Of a DNA stretch of 64,000 bases, positions 30,326 to 39,029 are shown piece after piece (within the stretch, counting starts at the first letter, position 1; each line of letters begins with the position of its first letter). The DNA lies in the NCBI GenBank assembly GCA_020632875.1, contig JACKET010000001.1:62001-126000 (forward strand). Reading direction: 5' to 3'. The stretch is from Alphaproteobacteria bacterium (GTDB lineage Bacteria > Myxococcota_A > UBA796 > GCA-2862545). The notes below the pieces were generated by a model that worked only from the letters and a program-made list of their open reading frames with translations, was not told the origin of the DNA and made no database searches. Position numbers and translations under genes: made by a program.

Positions 30326-31129
30326 ATGCGCATCGCGCTCCCCCTCGTCGCTCTCTTCGCGGTCACCGGCTGCAGCAACCCCACCGCGAAGGGCAAGCTC
30401 GTCGACGGCATCTCGGGCAAGCCCGTCGCCGAGATGCGGCTCATCGCCACCGCGACCGATGCCGCCAGCATGACCTGCTCGGCGTTCGAGGCCGTCACGA
30501 ACGCGAACGGCGAGTTCTCCTTCGACACGCTGTGCTCCGGCACCGCGTACTCCCTCAAGGCCGAGAACGAGAACCTGTGGCTCGCCGAGGTCGACTCCAT
30601 CCCCGATGGCGGGGCCGAGGGCCTCGAGGTCAAGGCGTGGCTCGCGCCCAAGGGCAGCGGCATGTACCGCCTCACCGGCGACACGCTCCAGAGCATCCGC
30701 ACCAGCGCCGACATCAAGAGCGAGCCCATCTGGAACAGCGACACCGAGAAGGTGCAGTACCCGGCCACGCTCCCCAAGACGCCCGTGAACATCGCGGCCG
30801 ACGACTACCTCGTGCTCGTGGGTGAGGGCAGCGTCGAGAGCACCAAGTACTACCCGCTGATCAAGAGCGGCGAGCGCAAGTTCGGCAGCAGCAAGACCAC
30901 GATCATCACGATGGACGAGTGGGCGTACATCGGCATCGAGTTCAAGTCCGACACCGAGTTCGAGCGAAAGGAGGCTTCGCCCGCCGATGGCTCAGTGCTC
31001 AAGAAGGCGAAGGACGACCGGTCCGTCGCCTGGGTCAAGGGCGATGCGCTCCCCGCCGGCCGCTACGCCGTGCACCGCGAGGGCGACGGCCGCACCACCG
31101 TGTTGGATTTCGGCAAGGCGGCTGAATAG
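30326..31129 (+). CDS. hypothetical lipoprotein with carboxypeptidase-regulatory-like domain
   Basis: A 267-residue protein with signal MRIALPLVALFAVTGC (VTGC lipobox, Cys16). Residues about 20-85 (KGKLVDGISGKPVAEMRLIA, then TNANGEFSFDTL) match the beta-sandwich seen in carboxypeptidase-regulatory or Cna-B-like domains. The rest is mixed alpha/beta with LPKTPVNIAADDYLVLVGEG and KTTIITMDEWAYIGIEFKSD. No enzyme motif is visible. It lies 30 bp upstream of bolA, so the two could share a transcript. Confidence 0.68.
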   Translation: MRIALPLVALFAVTGCSNPTAKGKLVDGISGKPVAEMRLIATATDAASMTCSAFEAVTNANGEFSFDTLCSGTAYSLKAENENLWLAEVDSIPDGGAEGLEVKAWLAPKGSGMYRLTGDTLQSIRTSADIKSEPIWNSDTEKVQYPATLPKTPVNIAADDYLVLVGEGSVESTKYYPLIKSGERKFGSSKTTIITMDEWAYIGIEFKSDTEFERKEASPADGSVLKKAKDDRSVAWVKGDALPAGRYAVHREGDGRTTVLDFGKAAE

Positions 31130-31159
31130 GGCTGCCGAGAGCCGTCGAGAGGTCTGCCC

Positions 31160-31402
31160 ATGTTCAGCGCCGAGCGCATCAAGTCCATCCTGGAGGGCGC
31201 CCTCCCGGAGTGCACGGCGAACGTCAGCGACGACGCGAACGACGGCGAGCACTTCTCGGCGCGCGTGGTGTCGTCGGCGTTCGTGGGCAAGTCGCTGGTG
31301 CAGCAGCACCAGCTCGTCTACGCCGCGCTCGGCGACCACATGCGGCGCGACATCCACGCCCTCGCCCTGAAGACCTACACGCCAGACCGCTGGAACGGCT
31401 GA
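31160..31402 (+). CDS. bolA: BolA family protein
   Basis: An 80-residue BolA-fold protein. MFSAERIKSILEGALPECTANVSDD is the first helix and strand. HFSARVVSSAFVGKSLVQQHQLVY is the characteristic BolA core with the FxGKSLVQQHQLVY signature, and LALKTYTP ends the fold. BolA proteins pair with monothiol glutaredoxins to handle [2Fe-2S] clusters, and the next gene encodes one. GAGAGG precedes ATG 31160. Length is typical for the short bacterial form (IbaG/YrbA-like). Confidence 0.95.
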   Translation: MFSAERIKSILEGALPECTANVSDDANDGEHFSARVVSSAFVGKSLVQQHQLVYAALGDHMRRDIHALALKTYTPDRWNG

Positions 31403-31431
31403 ACCCGCCGCTCACCCAGCTCGGAGCCGCC

Positions 31432-31740
31432 ATGAGCGCACACGACCGCATCAAGAAGATGGTCGAAGAGAACAAGGTGTTCCTCTTCATGAAGGGCACG
31501 CCCGACTTCCCGCAATGCGGGTTCTCGATGCGCGCCGCCGCCATCGTGAAGGCCCTCGACGTGCCGTACGGCAGCTTCGACGTGCTCTCCGACCCCGAGA
31601 TCCGGCAGGGCATCAAAGACTACGGCAACTGGCCGACGATCCCGCAGGTCTACGTCAACGGCCAGCTCGTGGGCGGCAGCGACATCCTGATGGAGCTGTG
31701 GGAGAGCGGCGAGCTCGAGAAGCTCGTCTCCGAAGGCTGA
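31432..31740 (+). CDS. grxD: monothiol glutaredoxin, Grx4/GrxD type
   Basis: A 102-residue monothiol glutaredoxin. The active site CGFS (29-32) sits in the family motif KGTPDFPQCGFSMRA, and WPTIPQVYVNGQLVGGSDI provides the cis-Pro loop and glutathione-binding GG. These proteins bind a glutathione-ligated [2Fe-2S] cluster with a BolA partner, here encoded 29 bp upstream. GGAG lies six bases before ATG 31432. A hairpin follows the stop. Confidence 0.96.
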   Translation: MSAHDRIKKMVEENKVFLFMKGTPDFPQCGFSMRAAAIVKALDVPYGSFDVLSDPEIRQGIKDYGNWPTIPQVYVNGQLVGGSDILMELWESGELEKLVSEG

Positions 31741-31748
31741 CGCGAGCC

Positions 31749-31764
31749 GCCCGCTCAGGCGGGC
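31749..31764. terminator. short hairpin between convergent genes
   Basis: GCCCGC (31749-31754), loop TCAG and GCGGGC (31759-31764). The loop contains the stop codon of the opposite-strand gene (31755-31757). No T-tract. Confidence 0.45.
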
Positions 31765-32372
31765 TGCACCAGCACGAAGGGCGCGGTCGGGAACAGCGAC
31801 CCGAACCGCGCGAGCGGCGTGCGCGCGGGGCCCTTGTCCTTGAAGGCGTTGCCGATGAGCACGTGCGAGCTCGCGCGGCGCAGCACGTCGACCATGTTGC
31901 CGAACACGAGCGCGGGCAGGCCGTGGTCGTTGCTGCGCAGCGGCGGGAACTCGGGGTGCCGACGCGTGGGGATCGCGCGGTAGTCGATCCAGATGCCGTC
32001 GCCGTCGGGCGCGGCGTAGGCCGTGTAGTGGCCCGGGCCGGTGACGCGCTTCGCGAGGAAGTTGAACGGCCCGCCGATGCTGTCGTTGTGGTTGTAGCCG
32101 ACGATCTCGTCGCCGTAGCGGGCGAAGCGCTTCTCGAAGCGGTTGAACAGGACGAGCCCGTTGCGGCCCTGGTGGATGAAGACCTTCTCGCCGTCGAGCA
32201 CGACGTCGTCGACGGTGATCGGATTGCCGCGCGCGAGCTCGAACAGGGCGAGCTGCTCGCGCTGGCCGAGCGAGTACGCCCACTCGAGGCGCTGCACGTG
32301 GGTGGCGTTGTCGAGGCGACCCGAGAGATCCTCGAGCGCGCTCACCTGCGAAGGGAGGGGGATGGCTTCCAT
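31755..32372 (-). CDS. hypothetical protein
   Basis: A 205-residue cytoplasmic-looking protein, family not recognised. The chain starts MEAIPLPSQVSALEDLSGRL and contains an alpha-helical first third (LEWAYSLGQREQLALFELA), then a strand-rich part with DVVLDGEKVFIHQGRNGLVL, FNFLAKRVTGPGHYTAY and GIWIDYRAIP. No catalytic motif is evident. ATG 32372 is preferred over TTG 32396 because it gives a compact, conserved-looking N-terminus and has GGGA just upstream. It is divergent from the SNF2 gene across a region with a small palindrome. Confidence 0.6.
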   Translation of the reverse strand: MEAIPLPSQVSALEDLSGRLDNATHVQRLEWAYSLGQREQLALFELARGNPITVDDVVLDGEKVFIHQGRNGLVLFNRFEKRFARYGDEIVGYNHNDSIGGPFNFLAKRVTGPGHYTAYAAPDGDGIWIDYRAIPTRRHPEFPPLRSNDHGLPALVFGNMVDVLRRASSHVLIGNAFKDKGPARTPLARFGSLFPTAPFVLVQPA

Positions 32373-32417
32373 GATGTCCCGGTGCCCCGTCCACAAAGCG
32401 ATGTCAAGGAATTCAAA

Positions 32418-32427
32418 CGAACGTTCG
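32418..32427. promoter_or_regulatory. 10-bp palindrome CGAACGTTCG, candidate operator
   Basis: A perfect decamer palindrome lies within an AT-richer patch (32402-32434) between divergent genes. TTGACA occurs just beside it on the minus strand (32403-32408). Spacing suits a repressor site for either gene. Confidence 0.35.
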
Positions 32428-32480
32428 ACAAGTGATGACGAGGGGTGAGCGTCGGCCGGGGCCTCGTTAGTGCTGTCCGG

Positions 32481-35441
32481 ATGGGTACCGATCTCGACGG
32501 GTTGTTGGATGCCGTGCGGGAAGCCGCGGGGTCACGCGTGTGGGGAGCTGCCGTAGAGCTCGCCCGCGGGGGCGCCGTCGTGGGCGTGAGCGACGACGGC
32601 GAGGAGATCCACCTCAAGGTGAAGGCCCGCGGCCGCGCGCTGCCGCACGAGGTCTACCTGTGGCCCGAAGACGCCGACTGGGGCTGCGACTGCGAGCTGC
32701 CCGGCGACGCCTGCGTGCACGTCGCGGCCGCCGCCATCGCGACCACGCAGTCCGATCGGCAGGGGCAGGCCCTGCCCGAGCCCAAGGCGACGTACTCCGT
32801 CAGCCTGCGGTACGCGTTCCGCACCGCGAAGAACGCGCTCACCGTCGAGCGGCAGATCGTCTACAAGAGCGGTCGGGTCGAGCCGCTCCAGACCACGCTG
32901 GCCGATGCGAACGTCCTGGTCGAGCGCGCCGACGCCCAGGCCGAGAGCCTGCTCGCGCTGCATCCCGGCGGCCCGCTGCCCGGTGAGACGCTGCGCCGGC
33001 TGCTGCACATCCTCGAGGGCCAGGCGACCGCCACGCTGGATGGCGATCCGGTGCAGCTCTCGGCGCAGGAGACCTCGTTCGAGGTGCGCGTCACCGACGA
33101 AGGCGATCTCTTCAAGGTCGGTCTGTACCGGCCGCCCGGCATCGATCGGCTGTTCCGCGGCGCGGCGCTCACGGCGGGCGTGCTGGCGCCCACGTCGCAC
33201 GGCCAGCTCACCCGCGACCAGCGCCAGATGCTGCTGCGCGGCGTCACGTTCTCGGCCGACGAGGTCGCGCGGCTCGTCAGCGACTACCTGCCGAAGCTCC
33301 GCGAGCGCATCGACGTTCGTGTGGCCACCGACCGCCTGCCCGAGGACGACCACCTGCAGCCGCGCGTCATGCTCACGCTCGCCGAGATCCCCGAGGGCAT
33401 GACCGTCGAGGCCATGCTGGTCTACGGCGACCCGCCGGTGGCGAAGATCACGCCGGGCGGGGCGCTCGAGCGCCTGTCGGGCACGGTCGTCGCGGGGCGC
33501 GACCTCGCGGCCGAGCGCGCCGCCGTGCGCCGATTCGAGGCCCGCTTCGGGCTGCCGGTGGGCTACAAGCACCGCCTCGCGCCCGAGGCCGCCGTGGCCT
33601 TCCTGCGCGACAAGCTCGACCAGCACGACGGGCCGGTGAAGGGCCGCGTCGATCCGGCGCGCTTCCACATCGAGAACCGCCCCGTGCAGCCGCGCATCGA
33701 GGTCGCCCAGGCCGACGACGGCACCTGGAAGCTCGACGTGGCGTTCGACACCGGCGACGACGACGGGCCGCCCCTCTCGGCCGATCCCGACATCGTGCTG
33801 CGGGCGTGGCGCGGCAACCGGTCGCTCGTGCCCCTTATGGACGGCGGTTACGCGCCGCTGCCCCTCGACTGGCTCAAGGAGCACGGGGCGCTCCTGCGCG
33901 AGCTGCTCGACGGGCGCGATGGCAGCGGGCGCATCGAGCGGCACGCCACGGCGGCGCTGGTCGAGCTGCTCGAAGACACGAAGGGCAACGTGCCGCCCGA
34001 CCTCCGCCGGCTGCGCGAGTGGCTCGAGGGGGCCGACGGGCTGCCCGAGGCCGAGCTCCCGCCGGGTCTGAAGGCCGACCTGCGCCCGTACCAGCGCGCG
34101 GGCCTGCAGTGGATGGGGTTCCTGCGCGACATGAGCCTGTCGGGCGTGCTCGCCGACGACATGGGCCTCGGAAAGACCGTCCAGGCGCTCGCCGCGATGC
34201 TGCAGGCGGGCGGCAAGCACCTGGTCATCGCGCCCACGTCCGTCGTGTCGAACTGGGAGTCCGAGGCGAAGCGGTTCGCGCCGTCCCTCTCGGTGAACGT
34301 GTACCACGGTCCCCAGCGGCGTCTCGACGACTCCGACCTCACGCTCACGACGTACGCGCTGCTGCGGATCGACCTCGATCTGCTGCGCAAGCACGACTGG
34401 ACGTACGTGGTGCTCGACGAGGCGCAGGCCATCAAGAATCCCTCGTCCCAGACGGCTCGATCCGCGTGCAAAGTGCCCGCGAAGCACCGCCTCGCGCTCA
34501 CCGGTACGCCGGTCGAGAACCGCCTCGAAGAGCTGTGGAGTCTGTTCCGCTTCCTGATGCCGGGCCTGCTCGGCAGCCTCGAGGCGTTCCGCGAGCGCTT
34601 CTCCCGGCCCATCGAGTCCGGCAGCCAGAGGGCCCGCCAGGCGCTGCGGGCGCGCGTCCGGCCGTACGTGCTGCGCCGGATGAAGCAGCAGGTCGCGACC
34701 GAGCTCCCGCCACTCACCGAGATGGTCGTGCGGTGCCCGCTCTCCGACGAGCAGCGCAAGGTCTACGACACGGTGCGGCTGGCCGCCCGCGAAGACGTGC
34801 AGCGCGCGCTGGCCGACAAGACGGGCGGCGGCTCGGCGCTCCAGGTGCTCGAGGCGCTCCTCCGCATGCGGCAGGCGTGCTGCGACCCGTCCCTGCTGCC
34901 CGGCGACATCGGGCTCGGCGTCGACGCCGCGAAGCTCGACCGGCTCGAGGATCTGCTCGTCGAGGTGGTCCTCGAAGAGCACAAGGCGCTGGTGTTCTCC
35001 CAGTGGACCGGGCTGCTCGATCGCGTCCAGCCGCGCCTCCAGAAGCTCGGCATCGACTGGGTCCGCCTCGACGGCTCCACCCGCGACCGCCAGGCCGTGA
35101 TCGACCGGTTCCAGAGCGACGACGGCCCTCCGGTGTTCCTGCTGTCCCTCAAGGCCGGCGGCACGGGCCTCAACCTCACGGCGGCCGACTACGTCATCCA
35201 CCTCGACCCGTGGTGGAACCCGGCGGTCGAGCAGCAGGCGACCGACCGCGCCCACCGCATCGGCCAGGACAAGCCCGTCGTGAGCTACAAGCTCATCGCC
35301 GAGCGCACGGTCGAAGAGCGCATCCTCGAGCTCCAGGCGAGCAAGAAAGACCTCGCCGACGCCGCGCTCGGCTCCGATGGGGGCTTCCTGCGCTCGCTCA
35401 CGGCCGACGAGCTGCGGGCGCTGTTCACCGAGGACTGGTAG
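32481..35441 (+). CDS. SNF2-family helicase with N-terminal SWIM zinc finger
   Basis: A 986-residue protein. The SWIM finger DWGCDCELPGDACVHVA gives C69-x-C71...C78-x-H80. A long middle region (about 90-520) without named motifs precedes the SNF2 helicase: motif I DDMGLGKTVQALA (about 558-570), motif II DEAQAIKN (about 645), GTPVENRLEELWSLFRF, and the C-terminal lobe with FSQWTGLLDR, LKAGGTGLNLT and DRAHRIGQ. These enzymes remodel protein-DNA complexes using ATP. GTG 32445 would add 12 residues but lacks a spaced ribosome-binding site. Confidence 0.93.
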   Translation: MGTDLDGLLDAVREAAGSRVWGAAVELARGGAVVGVSDDGEEIHLKVKARGRALPHEVYLWPEDADWGCDCELPGDACVHVAAAAIATTQSDRQGQALPEPKATYSVSLRYAFRTAKNALTVERQIVYKSGRVEPLQTTLADANVLVERADAQAESLLALHPGGPLPGETLRRLLHILEGQATATLDGDPVQLSAQETSFEVRVTDEGDLFKVGLYRPPGIDRLFRGAALTAGVLAPTSHGQLTRDQRQMLLRGVTFSADEVARLVSDYLPKLRERIDVRVATDRLPEDDHLQPRVMLTLAEIPEGMTVEAMLVYGDPPVAKITPGGALERLSGTVVAGRDLAAERAAVRRFEARFGLPVGYKHRLAPEAAVAFLRDKLDQHDGPVKGRVDPARFHIENRPVQPRIEVAQADDGTWKLDVAFDTGDDDGPPLSADPDIVLRAWRGNRSLVPLMDGGYAPLPLDWLKEHGALLRELLDGRDGSGRIERHATAALVELLEDTKGNVPPDLRRLREWLEGADGLPEAELPPGLKADLRPYQRAGLQWMGFLRDMSLSGVLADDMGLGKTVQALAAMLQAGGKHLVIAPTSVVSNWESEAKRFAPSLSVNVYHGPQRRLDDSDLTLTTYALLRIDLDLLRKHDWTYVVLDEAQAIKNPSSQTARSACKVPAKHRLALTGTPVENRLEELWSLFRFLMPGLLGSLEAFRERFSRPIESGSQRARQALRARVRPYVLRRMKQQVATELPPLTEMVVRCPLSDEQRKVYDTVRLAAREDVQRALADKTGGGSALQVLEALLRMRQACCDPSLLPGDIGLGVDAAKLDRLEDLLVEVVLEEHKALVFSQWTGLLDRVQPRLQKLGIDWVRLDGSTRDRQAVIDRFQSDDGPPVFLLSLKAGGTGLNLTAADYVIHLDPWWNPAVEQQATDRAHRIGQDKPVVSYKLIAERTVEERILELQASKKDLADAALGSDGGFLRSLTADELRALFTEDW

Positions 35442-35445
35442 GGGC

Positions 35446-36282
35446 TCAGTCGCCCGACGCGGTGTCGTCGACGGCTTCGCGCTCGGTCTTCGGGCCGTTG
35501 ATGATCAGGATCTCGCGCTGCGGGTCGTCTTCGACGGGCGGCGGCGGAGGGGCCTGGCGGACGCGGCGGACCTCGGGCTCGTAGGACTGCTGGAGCACGA
35601 CGGGCAGCAGGGATCGGTCGTTGTCGGCGCGCAGCGTGAAGCGCAGCTCGCCGATGCGCTCGGCGTGGGCGACCTGCTCGGCGAGCTCGGGCGTGACGAG
35701 GATGGTGATGCTCGGCTTGCGGGCGCCCCGCTCGTCGGCGCCGCCGGAGGTGGACTCGCCGTTCACGCCGAGCACGAAGACATCCTGCGCGATGGTGCGG
35801 GTGGATTCGGACTCGGGCCCGAGGGTGACGAGCAGGTCGACGTAGTTGCCCGGGTCGACGAAGCCCGACACCGCGGCGCCGTTCGCGACCTCGACGCTGA
35901 GCGCGCGCATCTGGGACGGGATCACGGCGTTCAGCCCGTCGCCGGCGTCGGGGTTCGCGAGGCGGTCGGACCGCACGAACTCGTTCGCGAGGATGCGCTC
36001 CTTCGGGCGCTGGCCGAGCAGGTGCTCGGGCGTGAGGTACACGCCGCTCGGGAGGAGGCGGGGCGCCAGCTCGACGGCGACGAGGTCGTCCACCGTGATG
36101 GGCACGCCCGGGTAGAGGTCGCGCGCGGCGACCATCACCATCACGCGATCCTCGGGTCGGCGGGCGCTCTCGATCCGCTCCTCGTAGGTCGAGAACAGCG
36201 CGAGCAGCGCGGCGGATGCGACCCCTCCGAGCGTCAGGGCGACGGTGAGGGCGACGGCGGCTTTGGCGGACGAGCGGGACAT
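35446..36282 (-). CDS. cpaB: CpaB/RcpC-like protein with SAF domain
   Basis: A 278-residue protein with one N-terminal membrane segment (about 10-32), a SAF domain opening VMVMVAARDLYPGVPITVDDLV, and a CpaB core with LSVEVANGAAVSGFVDPGNYVDLLVT. The C-terminus is Pro-rich (PPPPPVEDD) and ends in a strand ILIINGPK. CpaB proteins sit in the periplasm and assist the Flp/Tad pilus secretin. Here no secretin, ATPase or pilin gene is nearby. GGAGG lies six bases before ATG 36282. It is a paralogue of the gene at 36425-37321. Confidence 0.88.
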   Translation of the reverse strand: MSRSSAKAAVALTVALTLGGVASAALLALFSTYEERIESARRPEDRVMVMVAARDLYPGVPITVDDLVAVELAPRLLPSGVYLTPEHLLGQRPKERILANEFVRSDRLANPDAGDGLNAVIPSQMRALSVEVANGAAVSGFVDPGNYVDLLVTLGPESESTRTIAQDVFVLGVNGESTSGGADERGARKPSITILVTPELAEQVAHAERIGELRFTLRADNDRSLLPVVLQQSYEPEVRRVRQAPPPPPVEDDPQREILIINGPKTEREAVDDTASGD

Positions 36283-36359
36283 GGGCGACCTCCGGACTGC
36301 AGACACACGTACCGGACCAGCGTACCACTCCGGTGGTTCCGCACTTTCTCGTCACCCAC

Positions 36360-36392
36360 GAAAAACCCCCGCGCGGACGGGCCGGCGGGGGT
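36360..36392 (-). terminator. rho-independent terminator between the two cpaB-like genes
   Basis: On the minus strand, stem ACCCCCGC/GCGGGGGT (36392-36385 and 36372-36365) with a 12-base loop runs into a T-tract (36364-36360). It follows the stop of the upstream cpaB-like gene at 36425, so the two copies are probably separate transcription units. Confidence 0.85.
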
Positions 36393-36424
36393 CTCGACGC
36401 TTACGCGCCCGGTGGTGCGTGCCC

Positions 36425-37321
36425 CTACTCGGGGATGACCTCTTCTTCGCGGACCTTGTTGCCCTGGATGATGAGCACGCCCGTGGTGCTGGGCTCGGGC
36501 TCGGGCTCGGGCGCCGGGGTGGCGGGCTTCGGCGCGGGCTTGCGGGTACGCGGGGCATCCTGCTTCTTCAGGATGCCGAGCAGGGCGGCCACGTCGGCGC
36601 CCTGGCTCTCGACGAAGTTGTTGTCGAGGTCGTTGCGGAGCGCGAGGCGGATGTCGCCCATCGCTTCGGCGTGCGCGATCTGCTCGGCCTGCTGGGCCGT
36701 GACGAGCAGCGTGACGCTGGGCTTCTTGTTGCCGCGGCCGACGCTGGCATCCATCTGCTCGTTCTGGGCCTTGCTGTTCACGCCGAGCACGAACACGGCC
36801 TGGAGCAGGGTGTGGGTCTCGACCTCTTTGCCACCGCCCTTCTCGGACTCGGGGTCGATCGTGACGAGCACGTCGACGTAGTTGCCCGGGTCGAGGAAGC
36901 CGGAGAGCGCGGCGCCGTCGGAGATCTCGACGGAGATGGCGCGCATCTCGCGGGGGATGATGGCGTTGAGGCCCTCGCCGGACTCGGGGTTCGCGAGGCG
37001 CTCGGCGCGCACGAACTCGTTGGCGAGGATGCGCTCGCGGGGGCGCTGACCGACCACGTGCTCGGGCGAGAGGAACACGCCGCCAGCCAGGAAGCGGGGC
37101 GGGATCTCGACGGCGACGAGGTCGTCTTCGGTGATGGTGACGCCGGGGTACAGGTCGCGTGCGGCGACGATCACCATGACGGTGTCTTCGGGCTTCTTCG
37201 CCTCGTCGATGCGCGCCTGGTAGCTCGTGATGAGCTGGAACAGCGACACGACTGCGATACCGCCGAAGACGACGGCGACGAGCAGAGCGACCAGGGCTCG
37301 GATGGTTCCGCGGGAATCCAT
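36425..37321 (-). CDS. cpaB: CpaB/RcpC-like protein with SAF domain
   Basis: A 298-residue CpaB-like protein. The N-terminal membrane segment (about 8-30) is followed by a SAF domain VMVIVAARDLYPGVTITEDD and the CpaB core ISVEISDGAALSGFLDPGNYVDVLV. A long basic/Pro tail (KPAPKPATPAPEPEPEPS) ends in the strand GVLIIQGNKV. It is close in sequence to the neighbouring copy, showing a tandem duplication. GGAG lies six bases before ATG 37321, and a canonical terminator follows. The role in Flp-type pilus assembly is inferred from the family alone. Confidence 0.88.
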   Translation of the reverse strand: MDSRGTIRALVALLVAVVFGGIAVVSLFQLITSYQARIDEAKKPEDTVMVIVAARDLYPGVTITEDDLVAVEIPPRFLAGGVFLSPEHVVGQRPRERILANEFVRAERLANPESGEGLNAIIPREMRAISVEISDGAALSGFLDPGNYVDVLVTIDPESEKGGGKEVETHTLLQAVFVLGVNSKAQNEQMDASVGRGNKKPSVTLLVTAQQAEQIAHAEAMGDIRLALRNDLDNNFVESQGADVAALLGILKKQDAPRTRKPAPKPATPAPEPEPEPSTTGVLIIQGNKVREEEVIPE

Positions 37322-37421
37322 GCACACTCCGGTGGGGCGGGGGCGACGAACAGTCTAGCCCATTGCGGGTATCCGGTGCACGCGCCGACGGCGATCCGCC
37401 CGACGGACCGGGCGCTGCGGC

Positions 37422-38558
37422 TCACGCGCCCCGCACGTCCAGACGGGCCGCGGCGAGCGTCGCGAGGGTCGCGGGCACGAGCAGGAGCGCGAAGAGCGTG
37501 CGGGTGTCGGAGTATGTGAGCCACGCGGCGCTCGCGCCGAGGCTGCACAGGGTGGCCAGGCCGAACCCCACCGCGGGGAACAGCGCCTGAGCGGAGCGGC
37601 GCAGGTTCTCGGGCGCCAGCACGGCCATGTGGTGCACGGCGGCGATCCAGAACGCGCCGAACTGCAGCCCGTGCAGGCCCTGCGCCGCGGCGACCACCCA
37701 TGGCCGGTCGATCGCCATCGCCGTGATCGCGAACCGCGGGATGCCCGCGGCACACGCCATCAGCAGCAGGCGCGTGGCGCCGAAGCGCCGCAGCAGCGGG
37801 CCGCTCGCGAACATCACGGCGACCTCGACCGCCACGCCCCACGAGACGGCCGCACCGGCGAGCCACGACGGCACCCCGGAACGCTCGAGGTGCAGCGTGA
37901 AGAGGTGGTCGTACGTGGTGATCGAGAGCCCGTTCAGGAAGGCGACGCCGAGCAGCGCGCGGATGCGGGGATCGGCGATCAGCGCGGCGAGGTCGGCCCG
38001 CGTGGGCCGCCGCGTCGGCGGGGCCTCGGGCAGGGCGACGGACACGGCCGCCGCGCACGCGAACAGCGCGCAGGCGACGAGCAGGGGGTAGCGCGGCCAC
38101 GCGTCGCGCAGCGCGCCGGTCGACAGCACCACCGCGATGTAGGCGATCGAGCCCACCGCCCGCACCACGCCGTAGCGCGGCCCGAGGCGCGACACCGCGA
38201 GCGCGTCGCCCAGGGGGAAGATCGGCGCGCGGACGAACGCGAAGGCCGCGATCCCCGCGAGCACGACGCCCGGGAAGGGCGCCAGCAGGGCTGAGACCGC
38301 GACCGACGCCGCGATCAGGGCGCCGACGAGCGCCCCCCGCGCGCGCCCGCTGCGGTCGACCCACCACGCCCATGCCGGTCCGCCGAACAGGGTGCCGAGC
38401 GGCAGCAGCGCCAGCACGGCCGTCGCGGTCGCGTCGTCGAAGCCCACGGCGGTCAGGCGCACCGCAAGGAACGGCGACATGCCGAGCGCTCCCACGGTGC
38501 CGGCGTACCAGGCCATCAGCCGCAGCTCGAGGCTCGTGTCGGGACCGTTCTGCGCCAC
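37422..38558 (-). CDS. MFS transporter, HcaT/MFS_1-like
   Basis: A 378-residue membrane protein with about twelve segments and a short basic loop WWVDRSGRARGALVGA between segments 2 and 3, as expected for the major facilitator superfamily. The sequence pattern fits the MFS_1-like/HcaT subgroup (ELRLMAWYAGTVGALGMSPFLAVRL opening, GLHGLQFGAFWIAAVHHMA near segment 9). Substrate unknown. GTG 38558 is preferred because the N-terminal ELRL stretch precedes the later ATG 38516 and seems conserved. The start lies only 21 bp from the divergent lipoprotein start. Confidence 0.88.
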   Translation of the reverse strand: MAQNGPDTSLELRLMAWYAGTVGALGMSPFLAVRLTAVGFDDATATAVLALLPLGTLFGGPAWAWWVDRSGRARGALVGALIAASVAVSALLAPFPGVVLAGIAAFAFVRAPIFPLGDALAVSRLGPRYGVVRAVGSIAYIAVVLSTGALRDAWPRYPLLVACALFACAAAVSVALPEAPPTRRPTRADLAALIADPRIRALLGVAFLNGLSITTYDHLFTLHLERSGVPSWLAGAAVSWGVAVEVAVMFASGPLLRRFGATRLLLMACAAGIPRFAITAMAIDRPWVVAAAQGLHGLQFGAFWIAAVHHMAVLAPENLRRSAQALFPAVGFGLATLCSLGASAAWLTYSDTRTLFALLLVPATLATLAAARLDVRGA

Positions 38559-38565
38559 GCCAGGG

Positions 38566-38573
38566 GTTATCGT
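38566..38573. promoter_or_regulatory. overlapping divergent -10 hexamers
   Basis: TATCGT (plus, 38568-38573) is six bases before ATG 38580. GATAAC (minus, 38571-38566) is seven bases before GTG 38558. The two promoters share four base pairs and both would give leaderless transcripts. Confidence 0.5.
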
Positions 38574-38579
38574 GCTGGC

Positions 38580-39029
38580 ATGCGCTGGGCTGTCCTGCTC
38601 TGGATGTCGGGGTGCGGTCGGGCCGCGCCGCCCGGGGCCGCCGCACCCGAGCGCGAGGGCCGGCTCGATCCGCTCGCGGTGGGCTGGTTCCTCAAGGCGT
38701 CGGTGTCCGAGCACGAAGGCCAGCTCGACGCCGCGGAGCGCGCACACGCCTGGGTCGATCGGCTCGATCCCGGGCCCTGGCCCGACGTGCACCGCGGCGA
38801 GCTGCTGCTGCGCCTCGGGCGACGCGACGAGGCCCGCACGGCGTTCGAGTCGGCGCTCGCCGCGCGTCCGGCCATGCCCGAGGCGCTGCTGGGGCTGGGG
38901 CTGGCGTCGGAGCCCGAGGTCGGCGTGCTGCTGCTCGAGCCGCTGGTCCCGGTGTACCCGTGCCGCATCGCCACCGCGGGGCCCGATGCCCTGCGCGAGA
39001 CCGCGGAGGCGGCGTGTCGCGGGCACTGA
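38580..39029 (+). CDS. hypothetical lipoprotein with TPR-like repeats
   Basis: A 149-residue protein with signal MRWAVLLWMSGC (MSGC lipobox, Cys12). The mature part has TPR-like helices: AVGWFLKASVSEHEGQLDAAERAHAW, then VHRGELLLRLGRRDEARTAFESALA with the Gly, Ala and Pro positions of a tetratricopeptide unit followed by RPAMPEALLGLGLA. It overlaps the next gene by 16 nt, suggesting a two-gene operon. Confidence 0.7.
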   Translation: MRWAVLLWMSGCGRAAPPGAAAPEREGRLDPLAVGWFLKASVSEHEGQLDAAERAHAWVDRLDPGPWPDVHRGELLLRLGRRDEARTAFESALAARPAMPEALLGLGLASEPEVGVLLLEPLVPVYPCRIATAGPDALRETAEAACRGH

